A model generated the notes under the pieces. It did not search any database and was not told the origin of the DNA. It saw nothing but the letters and a program-made list of their open reading frames with translations. From Imhoffiella purpurea (lineage in GTDB: Bacteria > Pseudomonadota > Gammaproteobacteria > Chromatiales > Chromatiaceae): DNA of 64,000 nt. Position 1 is the first letter of the stretch. Every line of letters starts with the position of its first letter. The stretch covers positions 124,001 to 188,000 of the forward strand of contig NZ_AONC01000025.1 of the NCBI RefSeq assembly GCF_000585215.1, read 5' to 3'. Below are positions 19,701 to 27,452 of the stretch, in pieces. The translations under genes were made by a program, and so were the position numbers.

Positions 19701-20551
19701 AAGGGACCCGAGTAAGGCTTTTTCCCTGCATTCGGGCTGTCTCCATCGCTCCAGCGTCCAGAGAATTCTCCCAGGACCCCATGGATCGCTTCGTCGTTGA
19801 GCCAGAGTACCAGGATGATTCGGGACTCCCTGCGTGATTTCCACCGAAACGCCTCGAAGGGTATCTCGATCTCGATTTCGCGTTCCCTGGCGTTTTCGAT
19901 GGCAAGAGACGGCTTCCATGTCCAGACGCCGATACGTTCCGGCTGGAGTGGGTGAAAGCCAGCGTGCGCCAGGGCCGCATGCGTCGCCAGGCGTATGCGC
20001 AGTCGCCATTCACGATCGACGGGATAGGGGCTGGCCCTGACCATGATCGGCATCACCATGAGTCGTGTGGTTTGGTCTATGGTCGCGAGATAGCTCAAGT
20101 ATTGCTGGGGCGGAGAAGGATCTCTCTGTGCGTTCCGAGCTGTCGATGAGGTCGGGGTCGGCAGCATGGTTTGACCGTACAGGGACCATTTGCCCGCCTG
20201 AGGTGCGTAGTGAAAGGCGCTCGGTCCTGGCTGCATGAACCTGATTGGATGCCTGCCCGCCACACCAAACCAATGGACTTGCAGTGTCCTCGGCTGAGCT
20301 GTGGCTGTCGGTTCCGCTTCGGCCTTGTCGTTGCGCTCTGTTTCTTGTGGCCGCAACCGCTCTATGGCCTCGAAGGGATCCTCCCAGATTCTGGCCGGGA
20401 CCGACTCGAAGGGATCCGTGGGCTCGGGACCGACGCTGGCCCTGGGGGGGCGGTGCGATTCGAGTGGATTCGGATCCAGGACCGCGGCCAGAATCAGCAG
20501 AGCCGCGACGATGACTCCAGACAGATTGATCGGAAGCTGCTGTCCGCTCAT
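16715..20551 (-). CDS. Large 1278-residue membrane protein with extracytoplasmic receptor-like domain, unknown function
   Basis: I do not recognise this protein's family with confidence. An N-terminal helix (about residues 8-25) probably anchors it, and a large soluble region of some 770 residues follows. Near residue 630 it contains AFGILGSNYYDKLLILQAL, then FTNDLDAGLLD and TRNLIITAPFGLSP, which read like one lobe of a type 1 periplasmic-binding (receptor) fold. About eight C-terminal helices follow (near 803, 867, 900, 1035, 1073, 1151, 1177 and 1256), with a charged loop between the third and fourth. ATG 20551 has GAGG 7 bases upstream. A hand count of one line of this gene (18541-18600) gives 57% GC against 67% in a line of the neighbouring alpha-2-macroglobulin gene, suggesting transfer. 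It stands alone: convergent with pbpC, with 730 non-coding bases upstream. Confidence 0.85.
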   Translation of the reverse strand: MSGQQLPINLSGVIVAALLILAAVLDPNPLESHRPPRASVGPEPTDPFESVPARIWEDPFEAIERLRPQETERNDKAEAEPTATAQPRTLQVHWFGVAGRHPIRFMQPGPSAFHYAPQAGKWSLYGQTMLPTPTSSTARNAQRDPSPPQQYLSYLATIDQTTRLMVMPIMVRASPYPVDREWRLRIRLATHAALAHAGFHPLQPERIGVWTWKPSLAIENAREREIEIEIPFEAFRWKSRRESRIILVLWLNDEAIHGVLGEFSGRWSDGDSPNAGKKPYSGPLTTVDKLVEEIGYPQNKQDNTSPRPFYCTKPDPSRKSTNPAFTSCSIRVIGPASSDSLKRIYVELLGWRGSQCDGAYSHIDNRADPTAEDLISSPWADKPINFKLVSPFATAPITLLSPAFHGDRLDRLAAESIRIRDPKVYSDRDAPCANVVVHRTIHSDDKAIHLLVEELKTRGVDPTQRQGGYASLIHAFLAAHNPGPGRESPTPLESRDHIALISEQDTRFGRALPRMFQSRIADLWCQNNRASDPCPENVPPPPWVHTFFYMRGLDGTCSAVTTPPSNNASLIKDGKLDLMAIAAGQDAGFKEPAIGTNQYDYLRRLTQQIADLDVALKSTDRGAIRAFGILGSNYYDKLLILQALKERFPSHLYFTNDLDAGLLDAKAFSHTRNLIITAPFGLSPRQNLDRPRDAYTQGEFPPFRHSLQTSVYLATLAILQGDEAKLAEQVRSSGHLLFEVGRHRFFQVEPPEIPAIQADKHWYSSLPVRPRGQASVATSGKGPADKTIDFDDIATARTQHWNSGILSFLRTHLITLALIALMGLFAIRSLSSNGSSLIRRFDSPNPHFEFATSHPSLWRWHLNHPSMLIVSIYIALTIIAVLEFPSCQEPFAFVSGISTWPSEIMRLIAGLAASLLLVHGWRQLKDGDERITQRFGLQESGPHEQAPDDYPAWSEGRGSDRTTPIAEKACKFFGYQTTWPSLWARLSMLIGFRIGRREDDVRVRSENDRGARPSIQTEWQRYRRHATLLARAARVVPATLAFWLLSFFMVYGLSTPLPPYRGDHSYWLGMANGWLFAGLPFMLLLLAAVDEALLCSRFLRKFETTDGFSWPIGAYQSEAQCQFDQAGNLASARDYWLSTELIAERTAPAAQFVHLPIVVILFLMLSLSSRFDNWGTPASVLLLIGVSIGIALVAGILLRGTARRIRNQLLRDLKDEIAGIDYRAARTPSDRLLAVVRRIESIHDGAFTEWYNEPVFRALAWALAIAILIVTEYSAVLS

Positions 20552-21281
20552 GGGGCCGCCTCACAGCAGGATAACGGAAGGCAGGTCATGGAACCGTCAC
20601 GGTTTCCATGGCGCCCGATCTGAATATAGTCTACGAAAAGTGTTTTTGGCGGGCGGTCATCGGCATTCGTCTTCTGGCTGTATGGCCTGTCTGTTGGATC
20701 CGGCATTCGAATGTCGCTCGATGGGTTGTCGGAGGCCGGCTGAGAATCAGCCCTGCCGACCGACCTTTCAGGCGTTATATCTGTTCGATGTTCCCAGGCT
20801 TTCACCAGGGATATGGGGATCGTGCCTCGACCGGGTTTTCCATGGGCGCTCGCCCGGCTGCGAGCAGATCCTTCTCTGTCCGCGATTCGTGTGTGTCGGG
20901 ACGGGCGGAGCCTTCAATCTGACGAAAAGAGATCTGAGATCGTTTATTCTCGTTGCTGCTGCTCGTTGCGTTCCGTGTTCCGTTCCGTGAATGGGCGCAG
21001 AGAGTGGCGGACTCGAGGCGGAAGTGCGTACTCGGGCGGGCTCGGCAATGCAGTCCCGTGCGGTCGCGGGCCTCGAGTCCGGACGATTCGCCGCAGGCTC
21101 GAAGAGCGGCTTGGATCTATATGATCCAGTGCCGCCCGCCGCGGCATGGCCGCTCGCGCGAATTTGTTCCTGGTGCGGTTGGTGTCATCCAAGGATCGAA
21201 GAACATGTTTGCTATCAGCTCGGGTTGGCCTGACCCAAGCCCCTCTGGGTCTTTTCGCGTCCGGATCGGGTGCGCTCGGCC
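20552..21281. other. Long gene-poor region between unknown membrane protein and TonB receptor
   Basis: About 730 bases with no supported gene. The open frames here lack ribosome sites and sensible protein composition. A small stem (ggctga/tcagcc, 20738-20752) contains CTGAGA but no other part of a TPP riboswitch. A terminator-like hairpin lies at 21232-21255, only 27 bases before the TonB receptor start. The left part is lower in GC, like the adjacent unknown gene. It may hold the leader of the receptor operon and remains of transferred DNA. Confidence 0.5.
21232..21255 (+). terminator. Terminator-like hairpin in front of the TonB receptor gene
   Basis: gaccca (21232-21237) pairs with tgggtc (21246-21251) over an 8-base loop and is followed by TTTT. 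It ends 26 bases before the ATG at 21282 on the same strand. No gene upstream on this strand needs a terminator, so it may be a leader attenuator. The stem is short, and chance occurrence is possible. Confidence 0.35.
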
Positions 21282-23327
21282 ATGAGTTCTGCTCCCAACG
21301 CATATAGACATCGCCCATGGTTTCGCCAAGCCGTCTTGTTTGACCCAGGGGCCCGCGCGGGGTATCTGAGGTGCTTGCTTTTCGGGATCGTACTGCTGTC
21401 GCCGACGGCTGTGACGGCGGCCGCCGAGGGTGCAGAGGACGGACCGCTTCGCGATCTGCTGGCTCTGCTGGACGAGGAGACCGAGCTGGCTACCCGCAGT
21501 GGCATGAATGCCGATTTCATCCCGGGCATGGCCTCCATCCTGGATGGCGAGGAACTGCTGCTGCGTGGAGCGCGCACGGTTTGGGAAGCCTTGTCTCTGG
21601 TGCCGGGCGTCGCCCAGGGGCTGGAGATGACCGGAGAGCGTCAGGTCCTGAGCCGAGGTGTCGGCTATTCGGGGTACACCTCGGGCAACATCAAGCTGAT
21701 GCTGGATGGCGTGCCCCTCAACTCCGCGGTCATGGCGACCGCCAACGCCTTGCTCAACCTGCCGATCGAGCAGGTCGAGCGCATCGAGGTGATCCGGGGT
21801 CCCGGCGCCTCCGTGCATGGCGAATACGCCTATGCCGGCGTGATCAACGTGATCAGCCGCAAGCGCGAGCGCCGGATCCATGTCCAGCTGGGAGAGGGTG
21901 GCTCCAGGGGGGTCGGCGGCGTCTGGTATTGGGAGGATCCCGAGCGCGACCTGGATCTGTCGATCAATTTCGTCGGCGTGGAGGGCGAGGGTGGTGCCTG
22001 GGTCGACAGGGATGCGCTCTACAATAGGGGCCTCGAGTCCTACTCCTACGCCCCCGGCCGCTCCAACGAGTCGTCGCGTTTCCGCAGTCTGCTCGTCGAT
22101 ATGAGCTGGGGCGGGACCCTGGTCTCCTTGCAGGTTCTGAACGACGAATACGGCGACTATTACGGTGCCCATCATTATCTTCCGCCCGATGACGATCGGC
22201 TGGCCACCGAGCAGCGTTTCGTCACCGGACGCATCAGCCACGAGCTGATCCTCTCGGATACCTTGCGGGCGGATCTGCGCGCCGAGACCTGGCGTCACGA
22301 TCGCTCGAGCGATCTCTATCTGCTTCCTGCCGGTTTCATGGGGATGGAGTCCGCGCTCTATGTCGAGCAGGATTACGACGAGGCCCGCTATCAGCTGGGC
22401 GCGGATCTGCATTGGCAGCCGAACGCACGGCATCAGCTGCTGCTCGGCCTGGAGGGCGGTCGCGCCGAGCTGCTGGATCCTCCGAGCGAGCATTGGTATA
22501 CCGAGCGTCATCGGCGGATTCTCAGCGCGCTGGTGCAGGACCAGTTTCGGGCGACCGAGCGCATCGATCTGACCGCGACGGTCAGGCTCGACGATTACAG
22601 CGATGTCGGGAGCTTCGTCAGTCCCAGGCTGGCGGGGGTTTGGCGTTTCGACGACCACAACATCTTCAAACTGCAGTATGCCCGCGCCTTCCGGCCGCCG
22701 ACCTTTCACGATCTCGAATATCCGGCCGAGGATCCGGTCAAGACGAGCGCGGTCAGCACCTACGAGATCGGTTACATTCGCAAGCAGGCGCGCTGGGAGG
22801 CGCGCCTCATCCTCTTCCAGTCCGATCTGGAGCGTCCCGTGACCATCGCCATGGGGGGCAGCGGGTTCGTCAACACTGCCGACGCGCGTCTGCGCGGCGT
22901 CGAGCTGGAGTACGAGTATCGGGTCGGACCCGATCTCAAGTTGGATCTATCCGCTTCCTATGTGGATGCGCGTCGCCTGGACGACGATGAGTCGCTGGAG
23001 GGCGGAACGGATCTGCTGGCCAACCTCGCCCTGCTATGGCGGCCCCTGCAGGACTGGACGGCGGCGGTTCAGTTGCGCTACGTCGGCGAGCGAGTCCGCG
23101 CCCTCTACGATGCCCGCGATCCCTTGCCGGGCTATACCCTGGCCGATCTCAGTCTGCAGTACCGCCCCGCCGCCAGGGGGCCCTTCGGGACCCTCGGGGT
23201 GAAGAATCTCACCGATGCCGATTATGCCTATCCCGATCAGTCGTTCGTCGGGGGCAGTCACGTGATGCCGGACGATTATCCACGTCCCGGCCGCACCTGG
23301 TGGCTGTCGGTCGGCTACAATTTCTGA
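21282..23327 (+). CDS. TonB-dependent outer membrane receptor
   Basis: About 681 residues. A signal-like hydrophobic stretch (CLLFGIVLLSPTAVTAAAEG) comes after a long polar start. The plug domain shows GARTVWEALSLVPGV and VERIEVIRGPGASVHGEYAYAGVINVISRK, hallmark plug motifs. A 22-strand-type barrel follows with FKLQYARAFRPPTFHDLEYP, and the protein ends LSVGYNF with a terminal Phe. It would import or sense a ligand at the outer membrane using TonB energy. The two downstream genes (a YfiR-like protein and a diguanylate cyclase) make a signalling role likely. The ATG at 21282 is chosen over GTG 21270; neither has a strong ribosome site. The ligand is unknown: siderophore, corrinoid or peptide are all possible. 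Confidence 0.92.
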   Translation: MSSAPNAYRHRPWFRQAVLFDPGARAGYLRCLLFGIVLLSPTAVTAAAEGAEDGPLRDLLALLDEETELATRSGMNADFIPGMASILDGEELLLRGARTVWEALSLVPGVAQGLEMTGERQVLSRGVGYSGYTSGNIKLMLDGVPLNSAVMATANALLNLPIEQVERIEVIRGPGASVHGEYAYAGVINVISRKRERRIHVQLGEGGSRGVGGVWYWEDPERDLDLSINFVGVEGEGGAWVDRDALYNRGLESYSYAPGRSNESSRFRSLLVDMSWGGTLVSLQVLNDEYGDYYGAHHYLPPDDDRLATEQRFVTGRISHELILSDTLRADLRAETWRHDRSSDLYLLPAGFMGMESALYVEQDYDEARYQLGADLHWQPNARHQLLLGLEGGRAELLDPPSEHWYTERHRRILSALVQDQFRATERIDLTATVRLDDYSDVGSFVSPRLAGVWRFDDHNIFKLQYARAFRPPTFHDLEYPAEDPVKTSAVSTYEIGYIRKQARWEARLILFQSDLERPVTIAMGGSGFVNTADARLRGVELEYEYRVGPDLKLDLSASYVDARRLDDDESLEGGTDLLANLALLWRPLQDWTAAVQLRYVGERVRALYDARDPLPGYTLADLSLQYRPAARGPFGTLGVKNLTDADYAYPDQSFVGGSHVMPDDYPRPGRTWWLSVGYNF

Positions 23328-23356
23328 CCCGTCGACCATTATCGGTCTATATCCCA

Positions 23357-23941
23357 ATGACCGGCCTTGCTTCTGGATTGATTCGTATCCTGATACTGGG
23401 GCTCTGCCTCTGTCTCGGCGTTTCGAACTCGGCCTCCGGGGGGGAGACGCTGTGGCGCGAGGACGCGCAGCGTTTTCGGGTCGGGCTCAAACTGTTTCCC
23501 GCCTGTCTGGGCGCTCTGGAGTCGCTCGCCGAGTACAGCACCCCGGACGGCAGGCTGCTGATACTGGTGGTCTACGAAGGATCCGATTCCGCGGCGCGTC
23601 AGGCGGCATCCAACCTGGATGCGATCGGTGAGATTCGCGGTATTCCGCTCGACGTACGGCTCCAGTCGGCCATGACCCTGGATGACTACCGGGGCGATGC
23701 GCCCGGTGGCATCTTCGTCGCGAGCGTCGGCATTCCGCCGGCTCGGTTGAAGGGCTGGTCCGTGCGCCATCGCGCCTTGGTCTTCTCGCCCTTTTCCGGC
23801 GCCGTCGAGGATGGGGCCGTCGCCGGTCTCTATGTGGCCGACCGAATCCTTCCCTACGTCAATCGAGCGCAAGCGCGACGCGCCAAGGTTCGGTTCAGGT
23901 CATTCTTCCTTGAGGTCGCGCGGTCCTATGAAGATGAGTGA
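23357..23941 (+). CDS. Periplasmic YfiR/HmsC-like (DUF4154) protein
   Basis: A 194-residue secreted protein with a signal peptide at about residues 5-29 (LIRILILGLCLCLGVSNSASG). The mature part resembles YfiR-family regulators: RFRVGLKLFPACL near the start, LLILVVYEGSDSAA, and a conserved late segment FSPFSGAVEDGAVAGLYVADRILPYVN matching the 'G....I...RI.P.IN' end of DUF4154. YfiR proteins bind the periplasmic part of a membrane diguanylate cyclase and hold it off. The gene lies 29 bases after the TonB receptor and overlaps the cyclase gene by 14 bases, so a receptor-repressor-cyclase chain is likely. The similarity is by eye and moderately distant. Confidence 0.78.
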   Translation: MTGLASGLIRILILGLCLCLGVSNSASGGETLWREDAQRFRVGLKLFPACLGALESLAEYSTPDGRLLILVVYEGSDSAARQAASNLDAIGEIRGIPLDVRLQSAMTLDDYRGDAPGGIFVASVGIPPARLKGWSVRHRALVFSPFSGAVEDGAVAGLYVADRILPYVNRAQARRAKVRFRSFFLEVARSYEDE

Positions 23942-25367
23942 CAACGTCTTCATCGCCCATTGGCGCCCTTCGCTCCGGTTCGAGCGGAATCTGGCACTGA
24001 TCTTCGGTCTGCTGGGTCTGACGCTCACGGTACTGATCGCCTTGCATTGGTACCTGGTGCTGGAGCCCACGCTCCGCATGGAGGCCGAAGGCCGATCCAG
24101 CGCGCTGGCTCATGCCCAGGTTCAGACGATCGAGAAGCTGCTGGACAGCGATATGACGCCCGCGCGTCTGCGCAACGAGCTCCAGACGGCCATGGACGGC
24201 ATCCTGCTGCTCAAGGATCAGGCGACCGGCGCGCCCTTCGTCTACCGGATCACGCTGAAGCTGGATTACGATCTGTTCGATGCCCCCCGGGGAAGCCTCG
24301 ATCTGACCCTGGGGCCGGGTGGCTGCGAGAACTGCTTCGTGTCCAGGGTGCCGCTCTACCATCCTCAGGATAGGCTCCTGATCGGGGTGGTGACCTGCTA
24401 TTCCAGCACCCAGTTCCTCGATCATCTGATCGCGGATCTTCGCGCCAAGCTGCTGTGGGTGGTGGGGATCGTATTGTTCCTGATCCTGCTGGCCTGGTTC
24501 GAGACGAATCGTCTGCTCCGTCGTCTGCAGGACAGCGAGACCAATCTCGCCACCATCTTCGAGGCCGCGCCATCCCCCATGGTGCTCCATGTCGAGGGGC
24601 AGCTCGGTCTGCGCAAGGCCAACGAGGCGGCGAAGCGCTACCTGGGGCTCGAGGAGGACGCGACGGGTCTGCTCTCCAGCGATGCCTGGCTGGCGCTCTA
24701 TGCGGCCGGTCTGCCGGACGCGATGGGCGAGCGGCGCGAGACGCGGATCCAAAAGGGTGATGGCGAGGTGCGCTGGGCGCTGGTGTCGGCGAAGTCGATC
24801 GAGCTCGCGCGCGAGCCCGGCAAGCTGATCACCCTGGTGGACGTCTCCGAGCTGAAGGCCACTCAGGACGAGCTGCGCTCGGCCTCCTTCACCGACGCCC
24901 TGACCAGCCTCTACAATCGGCGCTTTCTCTATCTGCGTCTCGCCAAGGAGATCGATCTGGTGAGGCGCTATGGACATCCCTTGTCGATCATCCTGTTCGA
25001 CCTGGACCATTTCAAGCGGATCAACGATACCTTCGGTCACAGGGTCGGGGACGACGTGCTGGTGCAGGTCGCCGGAGCGCTCCGAACCTGTATCCGCGAC
25101 GTGGACGTCGCCGGGCGCTACGGCGGAGAGGAATTTCTCGTCATCCTGCCTCATTCGACGGCGGCTCAGGCGTTCGAGGTGGCCGAGCGGATTCGCCATC
25201 TGCTCAAGGGGGTCGTCTGGCCGCAGAAGGATCTGCAGGTGACCATCAGCGGCGGGATCGGCCAGTATGGAGGCGAAGGGCTCGACGAGTTCGTGGATCT
25301 GGCCGACCAATGGCTCTACGCGGCCAAGGAGCGGGGCAGGGACTGCGTCCTCGGCCCGCCCGGCTGA
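23928..25367 (+). CDS. Membrane diguanylate cyclase (periplasmic sensor-PAS-GGDEF)
   Basis: A 479-residue enzyme making cyclic di-GMP from two GTP. TM1 is at about 21-43; a periplasmic sensor domain follows with an unusual CENC pair (Cys133, Cys136) and Cys157; TM2 is at about 174-194. A PAS-like domain (about 205-310) leads to the GGDEF domain, whose active site is GGEEF at 399-403. The inhibitory site RDVD at 390-393 is intact, so product feedback is expected. It overlaps the YfiR-like gene by 14 bases, matching the YfiR-YfiN arrangement in which the periplasmic protein controls the cyclase. Cys133/136 could sense redox state or bind a metal; that is inference. Confidence 0.93.
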   Translation: MKMSDNVFIAHWRPSLRFERNLALIFGLLGLTLTVLIALHWYLVLEPTLRMEAEGRSSALAHAQVQTIEKLLDSDMTPARLRNELQTAMDGILLLKDQATGAPFVYRITLKLDYDLFDAPRGSLDLTLGPGGCENCFVSRVPLYHPQDRLLIGVVTCYSSTQFLDHLIADLRAKLLWVVGIVLFLILLAWFETNRLLRRLQDSETNLATIFEAAPSPMVLHVEGQLGLRKANEAAKRYLGLEEDATGLLSSDAWLALYAAGLPDAMGERRETRIQKGDGEVRWALVSAKSIELAREPGKLITLVDVSELKATQDELRSASFTDALTSLYNRRFLYLRLAKEIDLVRRYGHPLSIILFDLDHFKRINDTFGHRVGDDVLVQVAGALRTCIRDVDVAGRYGGEEFLVILPHSTAAQAFEVAERIRHLLKGVVWPQKDLQVTISGGIGQYGGEGLDEFVDLADQWLYAAKERGRDCVLGPPG

Positions 25368-25432
25368 GTGGCCCGCCGACGGGACCTTCGGGGCGAGCGC
25401 CTGCTCGACCCCCCGCGGGCTTCGGGTGCGTC

Positions 25433-26689
25433 TCAGCCCTTCATCGAGGAGAAGAACTCGTCGTTCGTCTTGGTCGCCTTGAGCTTGTCGTGCAGGAACT
25501 CCATCGCGGCCAGCTCGTCCATGGGATGCAGAATCTTGCGCAGGATCCACATCTTCTGCAGCTCGGCCGGTCCCATCAGCAGTTCCTCGCGGCGGGTGCC
25601 CGAGCGGTTGATGTTGATGGCGGGGAAGATCCGTCGCTCGGCGATGCGTCGGTCCATGTGGATCTCCATGTTGCCCGTGCCCTTGAACTCCTCGTAGATG
25701 ACGTCGTCCATGCGCGATCCGGTGTCGATCAGGGCGGTGGCGATGATGGTCAGGCTGCCGCCTTCCTCGACGTTGCGCGCCGCGCCGAAGAAGCGCTTGG
25801 GGCGCTGCAGGGCATTGGCGTCGACGCCGCCGGTGAGCACCTTGCCCGAGGAGGGCACGACCGTGTTGTAGGCGCGGGCGAGTCGGGTGATGGAGTCGAG
25901 CAGGATGACCACGTCCTTCTTGTGCTCGACCAGCCGCTTGGCCTTCTCGATGACCATCTCGGCCACCTGGACGTGGCGGGTCGCGGGCTCGTCGAAGGTG
26001 GAGGAGATGACCTCGCCGCGCACCGAGCGGGTCATCTCCGTGACCTCCTCTGGACGCTCGTCGATCAACAGCACGATCAGGTGGCAGTCCGGATGATTGT
26101 GTCCGATCGACTGGGCGATGTTCTGCAGCATCATGGTCTTGCCCGCCTTGGGCGGCGAGACGATGAGTCCGCGCTGGCCCTTGCCGATGGGGGCGACCAG
26201 ATCGATGGTGCGGGCCGTGATGTCCTCGGTGCTGCCGTTGCCGATCTCCAGCGTCAGGCGTTCCTGGGCGAACAGCGGGGTGAAGTTCTCGAACAGGATC
26301 TTCGACTTGGCGTTCTCGGGCCGGTCGAAGTTGATGTCGTTGACCTTGAGGAGGGCGAAATAGCGTTCGCCGTCCTTGGGCGGGCGGATCTTGCCCGAGA
26401 TGGTGTCGCCGGTGCGCAGGGCGAAGCGGCGGATCTGGCTCGGCGAGACATAGATGTCGTCCGGACCGGCGAGATAGGAGGCGTCCGCCGAGCGCAGGAA
26501 ACCGAAGCCATCCGAGAGGATCTCCAGGACGCCGTCGCCGTAGATGTCCTCTCCACGCTTGGCCTGTGCCTTGAGGATGGCGAAGATCAGGTCCTGCTTG
26601 CGGGAGCGTCCGACGCCCTCGATCTCCATGGATTGCGCCAGGGCGACCAGATTGGGCACCGGCGTCTTCTTCAATTCGGTTAGATTCAT
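25433..26689 (-). CDS. rho: Transcription termination factor Rho
   Basis: 418 residues, close to the 419 of E. coli and nearly collinear with it. The N-terminal [11 protein letters not shown] and the RNA-binding cold-shock-like domain ([18 protein letters not shown], about 50-70) are followed by the ATPase with P-loop SPPKAGKT at 178-185, the Walker [12 protein letters not shown] and the Q/R-loop regions. The hexamer loads on C-rich RNA and pulls transcripts from RNA polymerase. The ATG at 26689 is chosen by alignment with MNLTEL, although a GTG lies one codon earlier. It sits 192 bases downstream of trxA on the same strand, with a perfect palindrome in the leader (26793-26812) where Rho autoregulation could act. 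Confidence 0.98.
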   Translation of the reverse strand: MNLTELKKTPVPNLVALAQSMEIEGVGRSRKQDLIFAILKAQAKRGEDIYGDGVLEILSDGFGFLRSADASYLAGPDDIYVSPSQIRRFALRTGDTISGKIRPPKDGERYFALLKVNDINFDRPENAKSKILFENFTPLFAQERLTLEIGNGSTEDITARTIDLVAPIGKGQRGLIVSPPKAGKTMMLQNIAQSIGHNHPDCHLIVLLIDERPEEVTEMTRSVRGEVISSTFDEPATRHVQVAEMVIEKAKRLVEHKKDVVILLDSITRLARAYNTVVPSSGKVLTGGVDANALQRPKRFFGAARNVEEGGSLTIIATALIDTGSRMDDVIYEEFKGTGNMEIHMDRRIAERRIFPAININRSGTRREELLMGPAELQKMWILRKILHPMDELAAMEFLHDKLKATKTNDEFFSSMKG

Positions 26690-26792
26690 CACGGTTATCG
26701 TAAGACAGAGGTCATGGCTGGCAGACGGCGCCCCGCGTAGGAATCGAAGTCGCGAGGAAATGCGGGTGAGGGGCGGCAGTTTACCGGAGAGA

Positions 26793-26812
26793 GGGCGCCC
26801 GATCGGGCGCCC
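26793..26812. promoter_or_regulatory. 20-base perfect palindrome in the trxA-rho spacer
   Basis: gggcgccc-gatc-gggcgccc reads identically on both strands and can form an 8-base GC stem with a 4-base loop. It is 103 bases before the rho start and 69 bases after the trxA stop. There is no T-run on the minus strand, so it is not a standard terminator. It could protect the trxA 3' end, cause attenuation in the rho leader, or bind a dimeric protein. Confidence 0.45.
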
Positions 26813-26881
26813 CGTATTTGATTCGGATCAGGCGGTCTCCTGGGGACTCGACCTAGTTGCTGGTCTCGTCTGGTTCGAACG

Positions 26882-27208
26882 TCACAGATTGCTGTCGATG
26901 AAGGCCGTCAGCTGCGATTTGGAGACGGCCCCGACCTTGGTCGCCTCGACCTCGCCGCCACGGAACAGCATCAGAGTCGGGATGCCGCGGATGCCGTATT
27001 TGGGAGGCGTGTTCGGATTCTCGTCGATATTGAGCTTGGCGACCTTGATGCGACCGGCATACTCCCCGGCGATCTCGTCGAGCACTGGGGCGATCATCTT
27101 GCAGGGTCCGCACCAGTCGGCCCAGTAATCCACCAGCACGGGTTCGGGGGATTTGAGAACCTCTTCTTCGAAAGAGTCATCGGTCACATGGACGATGCTA
27201 TCGCTCAC
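26882..27208 (-). CDS. trxA: Thioredoxin 1
   Basis: 108 residues with the WCGPC active site (Cys33, Cys36), the buried Asp27, and the cis-proline segment [11 protein letters not shown]. Nearly every conserved position of E. coli TrxA (109 aa) is present. It is the general cytoplasmic disulfide reductant for ribonucleotide reductase and other enzymes. The start is GTG at 27208 (GTGAGCGATAGC, matching the MSDKII start of E. coli), with GGGAG upstream; the longer frame to 27475 is not supported. Order trxA-rho, with rhlB divergent, is the classical gammaproteobacterial arrangement. Confidence 0.97.
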   Translation of the reverse strand: MSDSIVHVTDDSFEEEVLKSPEPVLVDYWADWCGPCKMIAPVLDEIAGEYAGRIKVAKLNIDENPNTPPKYGIRGIPTLMLFRGGEVEATKVGAVSKSQLTAFIDSNL

Positions 27209-27452
27209 TGAAGTCGTCTCCCATATTGCTTGTAATAATTCGTTAAAAAGAGTATCGCGTATCGCGGGTGTGAGGGCTTGCCGTCGGTTTGGGACGTCGC
27301 GCGGATCGGGCGAGGAGCGGGCGGGCGAATTGGCGTTGGTATGAGCCCTTGAGTAAGATGCTATTTGATCCAAACGCAAGATAATTTGCAAGCCTTGCCC
27401 TCTGCGAGGTTCGTCACAGTTCACACGAGCCCAGCTCCAGACGCCCAGCTTC

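Noticed and set aside
20738-20752. CTGAGA box suggesting a TPP riboswitch before the TonB gene
   Set aside because: It is only part of a 6-base hairpin. The other conserved TPP elements are missing, and the gene downstream is not thiamine-related by sequence.
21140-21281. Cobalamin riboswitch before the TonB receptor
   Set aside because: No B12-box or other conserved cobalamin aptamer segments could be found in the 5' region.
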